DNA of 45,797 nt, taken from the IMG/VR virus record IMGVR_UViG_3300030102_006349, positions 12,885-58,681 of that record. One strand, given 5' to 3'. Of the stretch, positions 33,961 to 41,143 are shown one piece after another; the stretch's first letter is position 1; the number at the start of each line of letters is the position of its first letter. A model generated the notes under the pieces. That model was not told the origin of the DNA and made no database searches. It saw only the letters and a list, made by a program, of their open reading frames with translations. Origin of the DNA: a virus. The position numbers and the translations under genes were made by a program.

Positions 33961-34205
33961 CAAACGACGATATATTTAAAGAATCATTTCCCCAGTATAC
34001 TCAGGTCGGTGGGAATCACTACACTAAGTTTCCGATTCAGCCCTACGAATTTATTTCTAAAAACGATCTATCTTTTTTCCAGGGGAACGTTGTGAAATAT
34101 GTTTGCAGGTATCAGCGAAAGGGAGGAATTGAGGATCTTAAAAAAATAATACACTATTGTCAATTAGAGATGTTAAAAATTAACGACATGAAAAAGAAAA
34201 AATAA
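33957..34205 (+). CDS. DUF3310 protein
   Basis: 82 residues with the family pattern VGGNHYTKFPIQPYEFIS, GNVVKYVCRYQRKGGIEDL and HYCQLEMLKIN. DUF3310 occurs in many phages and is annotated as nucleotide-kinase-like in some; its role is not established. It overlaps the helicase by 4 nt and the next gene by one base. A frequent neighbour of replication genes. Confidence 0.88.
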   Translation: MTNDDIFKESFPQYTQVGGNHYTKFPIQPYEFISKNDLSFFQGNVVKYVCRYQRKGGIEDLKKIIHYCQLEMLKINDMKKKK

Positions 34206-34402
34206 TGGCACAAAAAGCAACTATTAGAAAAATAATTACCATCGCTAAAAATAAATTTTATTTGGAAATATATATGGGATTAGAGGAGGTTGCTTGGGAA
34301 ATTTTTCCTGATAACTATGCTGCAGCTTTGTATGCTTTTAGTAACAAAGATAAATTAAATAAAACTATAAAACAAAAATATTTATACGAGCCACAAAAAT
34401 GA
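34205..34402 (+). CDS. small hypothetical protein
   Basis: 65 residues, Lys-rich and helical with an aromatic run (FYLEIYMGLEEVAWEIFPDN). It begins in the DUF3310 stop and overlaps the polymerase by 4 nt, an uninterrupted operon arrangement that supports expression. No family or motif recognised. Confidence 0.5.
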   Translation: MAQKATIRKIITIAKNKFYLEIYMGLEEVAWEIFPDNYAAALYAFSNKDKLNKTIKQKYLYEPQK

Positions 34403-36255
34403 AAGTACCTTTATTCGAAGCACAAACAGAATGGAATGAACCAGAAGAATATCCTGATCTAAGAAAATATGATGAGATTGCAATTGACTTAGAGACTAGA
34501 GATCCTGATCTAAAATCAAAAGGATCTGGATCTATAATTGGTAATGGAGAAGTCGTAGGTATAGCTGTTGCTGTGCCTGGTAGAAAATTTTATTTTCCAA
34601 TTGCTCACGGATCAGGGCCAAACATGGATCGTAAAAAAACTTTGGAATGGTTTAAAGATGTATGTGAGTCAGACGCAATAAAAATATTTCACAATGCAAT
34701 GTATGATGTATGTTGGATTAAACAAATGGGTATTACTATCAATGGTCAAATAGTTGATACAATGATTGCAGCATCATTGATTGATGAAAACAGATTTAGA
34801 TTTGATTTAAATAGTTTATCTTGGGATTATTTAGGTCATGGTAAAAATGAATCTGCACTAAATGAAGAAGCAAAGTCTAGAGGACTAGATCCTAAAGCAG
34901 ATATGTGGCAACTGCCAGCAATGTATGTTGGAAGTTATGCAGAGAAAGATGCAGAGCTTACATTAGAACTTTGGCAAATATTTAAAAAAGAATTAATTCA
35001 ACAAGATGTTGAATCTATTTTTGAACTCGAGACTGATCTTTTTCCTTGTCTGGTAGACATGCGTTTCCTTGGAGTCCGAGTAGACGCTCAACGAGCTCAT
35101 AAATTGAAGCAGCAGTTAACATCGCAAGAAGAAGAACTCCTGTACCAAATAAAAAAAGAAACAGGAGTAGAGGTTCAATTAATGGCTGCAAGAAGTGTTG
35201 CCAAAGTTTTTGATAAACTTGGTTTACCATACGAACGAACTGCGAAATCACAGGCTCCATCCTTTACTAAAAATTTTATTTCTAATCATGCCCATCCTGT
35301 AGTGAGAATGATTGCTAAAGCAAGAGAAGTTAATAAAGCGCATACTACATTTATAGATACCATAATTAAACATGAACATAAAGGTCGTATCCATGCTGAC
35401 ATAAATCAAATTAGATCCGATCAAGGAGGCACCGTTACTGGTAGATTCTCTTATTCAAATCCAAATTTACAACAAATACCAGCTAGAAATAAAGACCTAG
35501 GACCTCTAATTAGATCTATTTTTATACCCGAGGAAGGCCATAGATGGGGTAGTTTTGACTATTCTCAACAAGAACCTAGGTTGGTAGTGCATTATGCAGC
35601 TTTACATAAATTTCCTTCTGTCAATGAAGTAATAGATAATTATGAAAATGATACCTCTACAGACTTTCACCAAGTCGTAGCAGACATGGCAAAGATTCCA
35701 AGATCACAAGCTAAAGTAATTAACCTTGGATTATTTTATGGTATGGGTAAAGCAAAACTTCAAGCTGAACTAGGTGTATCAAAAGATAAGGCAGCAGAAT
35801 TGTTCGATCAATACCACGCTAAAGTTCCCTTCGTAAAGCAGTTAATGAATAGTGCTTCCAATCGTGCCCAAGAGCGTGGTCAAATTCGAACTCTCTTGGG
35901 ACGATTGTGTAGGTTTCATTTATGGGAGCCCAATCAATTTGGTATGCATAAAGCATTGCCTCATGAAGAAGCCTTACAGGAACACGGACCAGGGATTAGG
36001 AGAGCTTATACTTACAAATCACTAAACAAATTAATTCAAGGTAGTGCAGCAGATATGACAAAAAAAGCTATGTTAGATTTATATAAAAATGGTATAGTAG
36101 CACACGTACAAATTCATGACGAACTTTGTATTTCTGTAAAAGATCAAGAGCAAGCAAATAAAATTGTTGAGATCATGCAGGATGCAGTGACTTTGGAAGT
36201 CCCTAACAAAGTGGACTGCGAATTAGCAAATACATGGGGAGATATTAATGGTTGA
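34399..36255 (+). CDS. family A DNA polymerase with 3'-5' exonuclease domain
   Basis: 618 residues. Exonuclease motifs: AIDLETRDPD (Exo I), FHNAMYDVCWI (Exo II) and YAEKDAELTLELW (Exo III). Polymerase motifs: FDYSQQEPRLVVHYAA (A), SQAKVINLGLFYGMGKAKL (B) and VAHVQIHDELCISV (C, HDE). The domains appear complete and no 5' nuclease domain is present. It replicates the phage genome with the AEP primase and helicases. It overlaps the small gene before it by 4 nt. Confidence 0.95.
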   Translation: MKVPLFEAQTEWNEPEEYPDLRKYDEIAIDLETRDPDLKSKGSGSIIGNGEVVGIAVAVPGRKFYFPIAHGSGPNMDRKKTLEWFKDVCESDAIKIFHNAMYDVCWIKQMGITINGQIVDTMIAASLIDENRFRFDLNSLSWDYLGHGKNESALNEEAKSRGLDPKADMWQLPAMYVGSYAEKDAELTLELWQIFKKELIQQDVESIFELETDLFPCLVDMRFLGVRVDAQRAHKLKQQLTSQEEELLYQIKKETGVEVQLMAARSVAKVFDKLGLPYERTAKSQAPSFTKNFISNHAHPVVRMIAKAREVNKAHTTFIDTIIKHEHKGRIHADINQIRSDQGGTVTGRFSYSNPNLQQIPARNKDLGPLIRSIFIPEEGHRWGSFDYSQQEPRLVVHYAALHKFPSVNEVIDNYENDTSTDFHQVVADMAKIPRSQAKVINLGLFYGMGKAKLQAELGVSKDKAAELFDQYHAKVPFVKQLMNSASNRAQERGQIRTLLGRLCRFHLWEPNQFGMHKALPHEEALQEHGPGIRRAYTYKSLNKLIQGSAADMTKKAMLDLYKNGIVAHVQIHDELCISVKDQEQANKIVEIMQDAVTLEVPNKVDCELANTWGDING

Positions 36256-36257
36256 TT

Positions 36258-36908
36258 ATGGCTTATTTAAATGCAAACATACCTGTCCAATATGCACAAA
36301 TAAGGAGAGAATATTTATATGATCTTAAGAAACATCATGGAGAAGTTGAAGACTGCATTATCTTTGGTATTAGCTGTCTTACAGGTCGCGCTATCTTATG
36401 GCACGCAATTATGGAAAATGGCGCAGTCTTTTATCGTCTCCCAATTACGGCTTTTATTCAACGTGGTTATGAACCCACACGTGTTCCATCTAAAAGACTT
36501 GATGAACTGGAACTTTGGAATAGCTTTAGTTATTACCCTGCTGTTACTAGTTATGATATTCTAGAAGGACAATCCGGTAAATACATAGGAAAAGATAAAA
36601 AATGGCACCATGGTAAATACTTATTTACTATTGACTTTGCACATCCAGAGAGTAACATAGTTGACACCGATCATTCGGAAATACCACACGAACATAAGTG
36701 TGCTCACATCATCGCATTAGACGATGGAAATTATGCAGCTCAACCTAACAACAGATGTATATGGGATCTGCCCTCTTTTACGGTCAAAGATTCTGTACCT
36801 GATTGGAAGGTTCAAACGAATGAATGGAACGTAGAAGATACAGGTAAGTGGAAAACAGAAGACACTGATAATTTCTTTTACGAAATGGAGGAAAAGAAAA
36901 ATGATTAA
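36258..36908 (+). CDS. conserved phage protein of unknown function
   Basis: 216 residues from ATG 36258, 2 nt after the polymerase stop; an earlier TTG at 36252 is less likely. Rich in His, Trp and Tyr (KKWHHGKYLFTIDFAHPE, DHSEIPHEHKCAHIIALDD) with an acidic, flexible end. The pattern recurs in many marine phage genomes but has no assigned function. The multiple histidines could bind metal, though no known site can be named. It overlaps the next small gene by 8 nt. Confidence 0.6.
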   Translation: MAYLNANIPVQYAQIRREYLYDLKKHHGEVEDCIIFGISCLTGRAILWHAIMENGAVFYRLPITAFIQRGYEPTRVPSKRLDELELWNSFSYYPAVTSYDILEGQSGKYIGKDKKWHHGKYLFTIDFAHPESNIVDTDHSEIPHEHKCAHIIALDDGNYAAQPNNRCIWDLPSFTVKDSVPDWKVQTNEWNVEDTGKWKTEDTDNFFYEMEEKKND

Positions 36909-37080
36909 TGTAGTAAATGGAGTATGCATGGACTGCGGACACAGACACCGAGGCGTACCACAATGTAGTTTTTGTGATTGTGTTTGGGAAACACTAAAAT
37001 TAGTGGAGGATAGTATGATAAAAAAAATTTGGAAAAAAATAAAAGAATTTTCTAAAAGATTATTATTTTGGACTAGATAA
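36901..37080 (+). CDS. small four-cysteine zinc-ribbon protein
   Basis: 59 residues. C-x2-C (CMDCG) and C-x2-C (CSFCDC) pairs in the first half suggest a zinc ribbon, followed by a basic, aromatic tail (IKKIWKKIKEFSKRLLFW). It overlaps the preceding gene by 8 nt. Possible DNA- or RNA-binding accessory protein. Confidence 0.6.
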   Translation: MINVVNGVCMDCGHRHRGVPQCSFCDCVWETLKLVEDSMIKKIWKKIKEFSKRLLFWTR

Positions 37081-37082
37081 TT

Positions 37083-37172
37083 ATGGAGTGTCAAAGGATG
37101 GATTACAGATTTACGGCAATCCTAATAGTATTATTATGTCTATTGGCATTTTTTGGAGGACCAGTTAGATGA
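37083..37172 (+). CDS. tiny membrane-spanning peptide
   Basis: 29 residues with one hydrophobic helix (FTAILIVLLCLLAFFGG) between a basic N-terminus and a short polar end. It overlaps the next gene by 4 nt (ATGA). It starts 2 nt after the zinc-ribbon gene. Such tiny proteins occur in phage lysis or membrane cassettes. Evidence is only hydropathy and gene spacing. Confidence 0.45.
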   Translation: MECQRMDYRFTAILIVLLCLLAFFGGPVR

Positions 37173-37591
37173 GTAAAAAAGCACTCAACATCTCGGAAGA
37201 GGCCGCCGTGCAAATGCCAATGAAGACGGTTGCTAGCTTAATAATTATCGTCGCCCTCGGCACCATGGGTTATTTTCAAATTATAGAACGTCTCAACATT
37301 GCAGACACTAAAATAAAAATAATGGATCAAGATGTTGAACAGAACACAGAGTTTAGAATTAAATACCCAAGAGGACAATTAGGTAAATCATCCGGGGAAG
37401 CAGAGCTCTACATGCTCGTGGAAGATTTATATAAATCTGTGGAGCGTCTTAACAAAGCTATCGAGGACGGAATGCATAATAAAGTAAACATCGAGTTTAT
37501 TCGAAAACAATTGGATAAAGCTTTGGAAGATATAGAAAATTTAAAAGATAAAAACAGAGAAATTATTTATAAAAATGGAACGGGTCACTAA
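37169..37591 (+). CDS. membrane-anchored coiled-coil protein (holin/lysis-related candidate)
   Basis: 140 residues: an N-terminal cytosolic stretch, one membrane span (VASLIIIVALGTMGYF), then a long charged helix (YMLVEDLYKSVERLNKAIED; LDKALEDIENLKDKNREI). This topology is shared by phage holin-like or spanin-like proteins and by a family common in marine phages. Together with the tiny membrane peptide before it and the endolysin about 1.5 kb later, it may be part of the lysis set. No named family. Confidence 0.55.
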   Translation: MSKKALNISEEAAVQMPMKTVASLIIIVALGTMGYFQIIERLNIADTKIKIMDQDVEQNTEFRIKYPRGQLGKSSGEAELYMLVEDLYKSVERLNKAIEDGMHNKVNIEFIRKQLDKALEDIENLKDKNREIIYKNGTGH

Positions 37592-37739
37592 AAAAATAAT
37601 TAAATACACTCAGCAAAAATGGGAAAATGCTAGAGCTATGGACATGTTTAAGATGTTAAGAAAAGAAGTTAACATTGGAAAACATGGTACACAAAAGTAC
37701 GTGGTTAAAGAAGGACAAAACAAAGGTAAGGTATTATGA
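37575..37739 (+). CDS. small hypothetical protein
   Basis: 54 residues, basic and helical (RVTKKIIKYTQQKWENARAM; KMLRKEVNIG), overlapping the preceding gene by 17 nt and the next by 4 nt. Two tight overlaps support the gene. Likely nucleic-acid or protein binding; no motif recognised. Confidence 0.5.
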   Translation: MERVTKKIIKYTQQKWENARAMDMFKMLRKEVNIGKHGTQKYVVKEGQNKGKVL

Positions 37740-37954
37740 CAGAAGTTGTGGTAGCTCTTTTGATGATGATCAACAATGAAATTAAGGAACACCGAATTCA
37801 GGTGGAGGGTATGGCTCAATGCTTGAAGCGGAAAAGAGAAGCGGAGAGGGTCTATAAAGAAGGAATTTCTTATAGTTGTCTGCGTAGTAAGGCTGAGTTA
37901 GAGCAAAATATTGATGGATCTTTTTCTATAAAGAAGTTAATATTGGAGCAGTGA
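37736..37954 (+). CDS. small conserved phage protein with N-terminal hydrophobic helix
   Basis: 72 residues: a short hydrophobic segment (VVVALLMMINNEI) followed by a charged Cys-containing region (EGMAQCLKRKREAERVYKEG) and GSFSIKKLILEQ. The pattern is common in marine phages, function unknown. It overlaps its neighbours by 4 nt each side and is in the same run as the lysis-related and oxygenase genes. Confidence 0.55.
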   Translation: MTEVVVALLMMINNEIKEHRIQVEGMAQCLKRKREAERVYKEGISYSCLRSKAELEQNIDGSFSIKKLILEQ

Positions 37955-38523
37955 AAGAAAAAAATTTTGTAGATAGTTGGTACATCAATAAAAAAGTTTG
38001 TAATTCTGTAATAGATTATTTTGAAAAATCAGATCAACAAACTGATGGAGTATGTAATTATAAAGGTGTTACACTTGTAAATAAAAAAGTTAAATCGTGT
38101 GTTGAAATTTCTGTAAGTGTCTTTGATAAATCTCCTGAAATAGTAAATTATTTAATACAACTAAATAAAGTCTTACATAAATACAAACAAAAATATATTT
38201 ATTGCCACAAGAAACAAGACTCCTGGAGCATCTGTGAATATTTTAATATTCAAAAGTATCAGCCAAAAGAAAGTTTTTCTGCGTGGCATTGTGAAAGGAA
38301 TGGACCCAAAAATGGTTTAAGATTTTTAAGCTTTATGACTTATTTAAATGATATCAAAAAAGGTGGGGAAACAGAATGGTACTATCAAAAATTAAAAGTA
38401 AAACCAGAACAAGGCAAAACTATTATTTGGCCAGCAGAATGGACTCACACGCATAGAGGTATTGCTGCACCTAAAGAAACAAAGTATATTGTTACAGGTT
38501 GGTACGGATACATACCCCAGTAA
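37951..38523 (+). CDS. 2OG-Fe(II) oxygenase with HxE variant
   Basis: 190 residues from GTG 37951. The first metal pair is H113 and E115 (SAWHCERNG), with Glu where Asp is usual. The distal histidine lies in EWTHTHRGIAAP (H166 or H168), and a lysine follows in KYIVTGW instead of Arg. Core strands GLRFLSFMTYLNDI and GGETEW are typical. The metal site would be unusual but still plausible. It overlaps the upstream small gene by 4 nt and is followed by another oxygenase. Confidence 0.8.
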   Translation: MKEKNFVDSWYINKKVCNSVIDYFEKSDQQTDGVCNYKGVTLVNKKVKSCVEISVSVFDKSPEIVNYLIQLNKVLHKYKQKYIYCHKKQDSWSICEYFNIQKYQPKESFSAWHCERNGPKNGLRFLSFMTYLNDIKKGGETEWYYQKLKVKPEQGKTIIWPAEWTHTHRGIAAPKETKYIVTGWYGYIPQ

Positions 38524-38529
38524 AATTTT

Positions 38530-39111
38530 ATGGATATTATAAATTTATTTCCTATCCCTTTGGCAATTATTAAAAATCCAAATAATGATAAACATAAAAA
38601 AATTCTTATTGAAGAGTGTGGTAAATTAAAAAAACAAATATCTAATGGCTCTACTGAATTAGGATCTAGAGCATATAGTACAGAGGCAAATTATAACATT
38701 CTAAAAAATAAAAAATTCAAAGGTGTTAATGACTGGGTGTATCAAAACATAAAAGAATATGCTGACCAAATTGGTTTTAAAAATAAGAAAGTAAATCCTG
38801 AGTGGGGGTGGTTTAACTTCTATGGTAAGAATGGATACATAGAAGCGCATGACCATGAGTTCTACGATATTTCTGCTGTTTACTACTTGTCAACACCCAA
38901 GGATACTGGTAAGATTGTATTCTATACTCACGAAGGAAAAGGAGTTAAAAATTACTTTGATGCTAACAATAATTTTACTTGGAAAACCTTTTATGTTGAG
39001 CCAGAAGATGGTATGTTAGTAATATTTAAAGCTAATTTAATGCATGGAGTAACACAAAATAAAACAAATAAAACAAGAGTATCATTTGCATACAACTATA
39101 AAATACTATGA
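38530..39111 (+). CDS. 2OG-Fe(II) oxygenase (TIGR02466-like)
   Basis: 193 residues. YIEAHDHEFYDISAVYYLST provides H107, D108 and H109; H172 lies in KANLMHGVTQN and R183 follows (TRVSFAYNY). This is the pattern of the small family that includes the gene at 10232. It starts 6 nt after the HxE-type oxygenase and overlaps the endolysin by 4 nt. Substrate unknown. Confidence 0.85.
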   Translation: MDIINLFPIPLAIIKNPNNDKHKKILIEECGKLKKQISNGSTELGSRAYSTEANYNILKNKKFKGVNDWVYQNIKEYADQIGFKNKKVNPEWGWFNFYGKNGYIEAHDHEFYDISAVYYLSTPKDTGKIVFYTHEGKGVKNYFDANNNFTWKTFYVEPEDGMLVIFKANLMHGVTQNKTNKTRVSFAYNYKIL

Positions 39112-39584
39112 ACCTATCACGTAATTTCACCCTCTCAGAGCTAATTAAATCCGACACAGCTATCAGGAAGGGGATCAATAATAACCCTAATGCAGAACAA
39201 ATAGAAAAGTTAAAAGCATTATGTGAAAATATTTTACAGCCGGTACGTGACCATTTTGGCAGGGTCAAGATCACTAGCGGATTCCGTAGCAGTGAGTTGT
39301 GTCTAGCCATCGGCAGCTCAGTCAACAGCCAACATGCCAAAGCCGAGGCGGCCGATTTCGAATGTGTTGGAGTAGACAACGCTGAATTAGCTGACTGGAT
39401 TCATAAAAATCTTCCATATGATCAATTGATCCTCGAGTTCTACACTCCAGGTGAACCTAACTCGGGATGGATACATTGCTCCTGGATACCAGAACAACCA
39501 AGAGCATCTTATCTTTGGGCCTACAAATCAGAGGGTAAAACAAAATACAAACCCGTTCTAACAAAGGCAAAAGATCTTGTCTGA
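39108..39584 (+). CDS. endolysin, peptidase M15A-like
   Basis: 158 residues. SGFRSSELC (57-65), NSQHAKAEAADFE with H76 and D83, and SGWIHCSW with H123 give the zinc-peptidase triad of L-alanyl-D-glutamate/D-Ala-D-Ala-type endolysins. It cleaves the peptide of the cell wall, so it is the main lysis enzyme seen. No signal peptide is visible, which implies a holin (candidates at 27195 and 37169). It overlaps the previous gene by 4 nt and the next by 8 nt. Confidence 0.9.
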   Translation: MNLSRNFTLSELIKSDTAIRKGINNNPNAEQIEKLKALCENILQPVRDHFGRVKITSGFRSSELCLAIGSSVNSQHAKAEAADFECVGVDNAELADWIHKNLPYDQLILEFYTPGEPNSGWIHCSWIPEQPRASYLWAYKSEGKTKYKPVLTKAKDLV

Positions 39585-39789
39585 TAAATTTAAAGTTTTT
39601 AGTAAAATAGATACCGTCCATGGTATATGTGAAGAATGTAATGAAGAAACTATTTTAGTAGCAATTGTTACTGAGTTTTATAGATGCACTAATTGTGGAG
39701 CAGATACTAGACAACACATTAATGGAAGTATAAGATATTTAAGATTGAATGAAAGTGATAAACAATGGATAAAAGAACACTCTAAGTAA
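39577..39789 (+). CDS. zinc-ribbon small protein
   Basis: 70 residues, starting at TTG 39577 because the next candidate start would remove part of the motif. CEECNEETILVAIVTEFYRC with CTNCG is a four-cysteine zinc ribbon. It overlaps the endolysin by 8 nt. Very similar small zinc-ribbon proteins are frequent in marine phages; function unknown, possibly nucleic-acid binding. The TTG start is a mild uncertainty. Confidence 0.7.
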   Translation: MSDKFKVFSKIDTVHGICEECNEETILVAIVTEFYRCTNCGADTRQHINGSIRYLRLNESDKQWIKEHSK

Positions 39790-39926
39790 TGGCTAAACAA
39801 AAATTTAAAGACTTTGTCCCTAGACCAAAACCTAAGAAACGTCCGGGTCGTCACAAAAAAAGATTAAATAAAAATGAGAAACGAAACTTTAAAAAATATA
39901 ACCGCCAAGGCAGACGAGCTCGCTAA
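39789..39926 (+). CDS. small highly basic phage protein
   Basis: 45 residues, over one third Lys/Arg (FVPRPKPKKRPGRHKKRLNK, YNRQGRRAR). It begins in the stop of the zinc-ribbon gene and overlaps the next gene by 53 nt in another frame. The motif KDFVPRPKPKKRPGRHKKR is a frequent small phage protein, probably binding nucleic acid; unknown role. Confidence 0.65.
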   Translation: MAKQKFKDFVPRPKPKKRPGRHKKRLNKNEKRNFKKYNRQGRRAR

Positions 39927-40035
39927 TCTGTATTGGAAAACTAAAGATAATAAATATAAGGTGCTTTGGTACCAACAATTAAAAAAATTTTCTACGTCTC
40001 TTCAGCAGCTTCAGGAGCAAAAGGCTCGCACATAA
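39874..40035 (+). CDS. small hypothetical protein overlapping two others
   Basis: 53 residues (MRNETLKNITAKADELANLY; LWYQQLKKFSTSLQQL), helical with a balanced charge pattern. It overlaps the basic gene before it by 53 nt and the 3' end of the - strand gene after it by 44 nt. The composition is protein-like despite the overlaps, so it is probably real, but both overlaps are large. Function unknown. Confidence 0.5.
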   Translation: MRNETLKNITAKADELANLYWKTKDNKYKVLWYQQLKKFSTSLQQLQEQKART

Positions 40036-40240
40036 ATTTAGGATACAACTGAGATTTATCTATTTGATCTAACTTTAATATGTCTCCATTAAAAAAGAGT
40101 TCAAAAGACTCACCCAACCCATCTTTAATACAACCAGAGAATGTATCATGAGTGTTCTGATATTCATGCATTTCTGTGGGTACATACATGCAATTATTGC
40201 CCACTATAGAACATATATATAGAGTTAAAATAAATTTCAT
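39992..40240 (-). CDS. small secreted or membrane-targeted Cys-containing protein
   Basis: 82 residues with a hydrophobic N-terminal signal-like segment (MKFILTLYICSIVGNNC) and later cysteines (SGCIKDGLG, YPKFMCEPF). Similar small exported proteins are frequent in marine phages. It could be processed and oxidised in the periplasm. It is opposite to the surrounding genes and converges with the 53-residue gene. No family named. Confidence 0.6.
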   Translation of the reverse strand: MKFILTLYICSIVGNNCMYVPTEMHEYQNTHDTFSGCIKDGLGESFELFFNGDILKLDQIDKSQLYPKFMCEPFAPEAAEET

Positions 40241-40247
40241 ACTGCCC

Positions 40248-40281
40248 TTGACATAAAGAAGAATATTTTGTAGGATATCCT
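40248..40281 (+). promoter_or_regulatory. promoter and palindromic operator before the RHH-like gene
   Basis: TTGACA (40248-40253), 17 nt and TAGGAT (40271-40276). The -10 element is part of the palindrome AGGATATCCT (40272-40281). A second AGGATAT copy lies at about 40298-40304. This arrangement suits autorepression by the ribbon-helix-helix-like protein encoded from 40309. Confidence 0.58.
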
Positions 40282-40308
40282 TATATTAAAAATGAAAGGA
40301 TATAACAG

Positions 40309-40482
40309 ATGACTGATTTTAGCAAATACAAAAACATCTCAATTAAAAAAGAGACGTATGCGAAAATTGATAAGATTAGAAAAGTGTTAGTACCCGATGA
40401 TCCCGATGTATCGAGAGCACAGGTAGTAACTATTCTAGTAAACAAAGAAGCCAAACGTTTAAATGGCAAAATAAAAGACTAA
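40309..40482 (+). CDS. putative ribbon-helix-helix DNA-binding protein
   Basis: 57 residues. KNISIKKETYAKIDKIR followed by SRAQVVTILVNKEAKRL matches the beta strand plus helix-turn-helix layout of Arc/CopG-type ribbon-helix-helix regulators, which bind as dimers to short palindromes. It directly follows a promoter with a perfect AGGATATCCT palindrome. Regulation of its own promoter, and of others carrying TAGGATAT, is a reasonable inference but untested. Confidence 0.65.
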   Translation: MTDFSKYKNISIKKETYAKIDKIRKVLVPDDPDVSRAQVVTILVNKEAKRLNGKIKD

Positions 40483-40500
40483 CCAATACAGGAGGAAAGT

Positions 40501-40749
40501 ATGAAATATACATTAGTCAAAAGAGTATCGTTCTCATACAAGGGAGCGGAAGACGTAGTGAGTATAGTAAAAGAAGCAGACTCGCTAGAGGATGCGCTGA
40601 AGTATAAAGTAGGCGCAGAAATGTTAGAGGAACCAGGAAAAGATAAAAAGTATCAGGTTCTTATTAACATAGATAATGCGTTCGACTACATCAAACAACC
40701 AGGGAAACCTTTGTTACTTACAGATGAAGTCAAGGGCAAAGTATCGTGA
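40501..40749 (+). CDS. small hypothetical protein
   Basis: 82 residues, acidic, alternating beta and helix (YTLVKRVSFSYKGAEDVVSI; AGAEML-like EMLEEPGKDKKYQVLINID). A strong AGGAGGAAAG site precedes ATG 40501. It overlaps the next gene by 4 nt. No family recognised; in the regulatory operon after the RHH-like gene. Confidence 0.55.
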   Translation: MKYTLVKRVSFSYKGAEDVVSIVKEADSLEDALKYKVGAEMLEEPGKDKKYQVLINIDNAFDYIKQPGKPLLLTDEVKGKVS

Positions 40750-40928
40750 CGGAACTTAGAGAAGAACATTTGGAGGTTATAAGTCAAAACAAAGCTAAAA
40801 ATTTTGAAAGAGAAAACTCTAACAAACTTTTAAAGGCTCGTGAGATTTATAACCAAACCAATGGGCTGCAAAACATATCGGAGCATGAACTTAAAAAGTT
40901 TAATGAGTTGATGAAATATCACAGATGA
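40746..40928 (+). CDS. small helical hypothetical protein
   Basis: 60 residues from GTG 40746, overlapping the neighbouring genes by 4 nt at each end. Charged and helical (LREEHLEVISQNKAKNFER; HELKKFNELMKYHR). The tight junctions support expression. Function unknown; possibly protein-protein contact with the coiled-coil gene next. Confidence 0.5.
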   Translation: MTELREEHLEVISQNKAKNFERENSNKLLKAREIYNQTNGLQNISEHELKKFNELMKYHR

Positions 40929-41143
40929 TGAGTGAAGCAGACATCATTGAGTACAATAAACTAATTGAAAAATTAGAGTTATTAAAAAAGAAGGGGGCCT
41001 CGTCAGATGATCGGGGCCCTGCCGATCTCACTAAACGAATAGAAGTTCTAGAGTTTAGGAACGAGAAACTACATAAACACAACGAAAGATTGGTTGAAGA
41101 GATACGTACTCTTCGATCTAAACTATATATAAAGGAGAACTAA
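40925..41143 (+). CDS. coiled-coil protein
   Basis: 72 residues, mostly coiled coil (EADIIEYNKLIEKLELLKKK; RIEVLEFRNEKLHKHNERL, EEIRTLRSKL). It starts in the stop of the preceding gene and ends one base into the alpha-CTD homologue gene. Perhaps a partner or tether for that transcription-related protein; the link is based only on position. Confidence 0.55.
   Translation: MMSEADIIEYNKLIEKLELLKKKGASSDDRGPADLTKRIEVLEFRNEKLHKHNERLVEEIRTLRSKLYIKEN

Noticed and set aside
36319-36564. 81-residue + frame inside the gene after the polymerase
   Set aside because: Hydrophobic-looking, but it is fully within a conserved gene in another frame with no own ribosome site.
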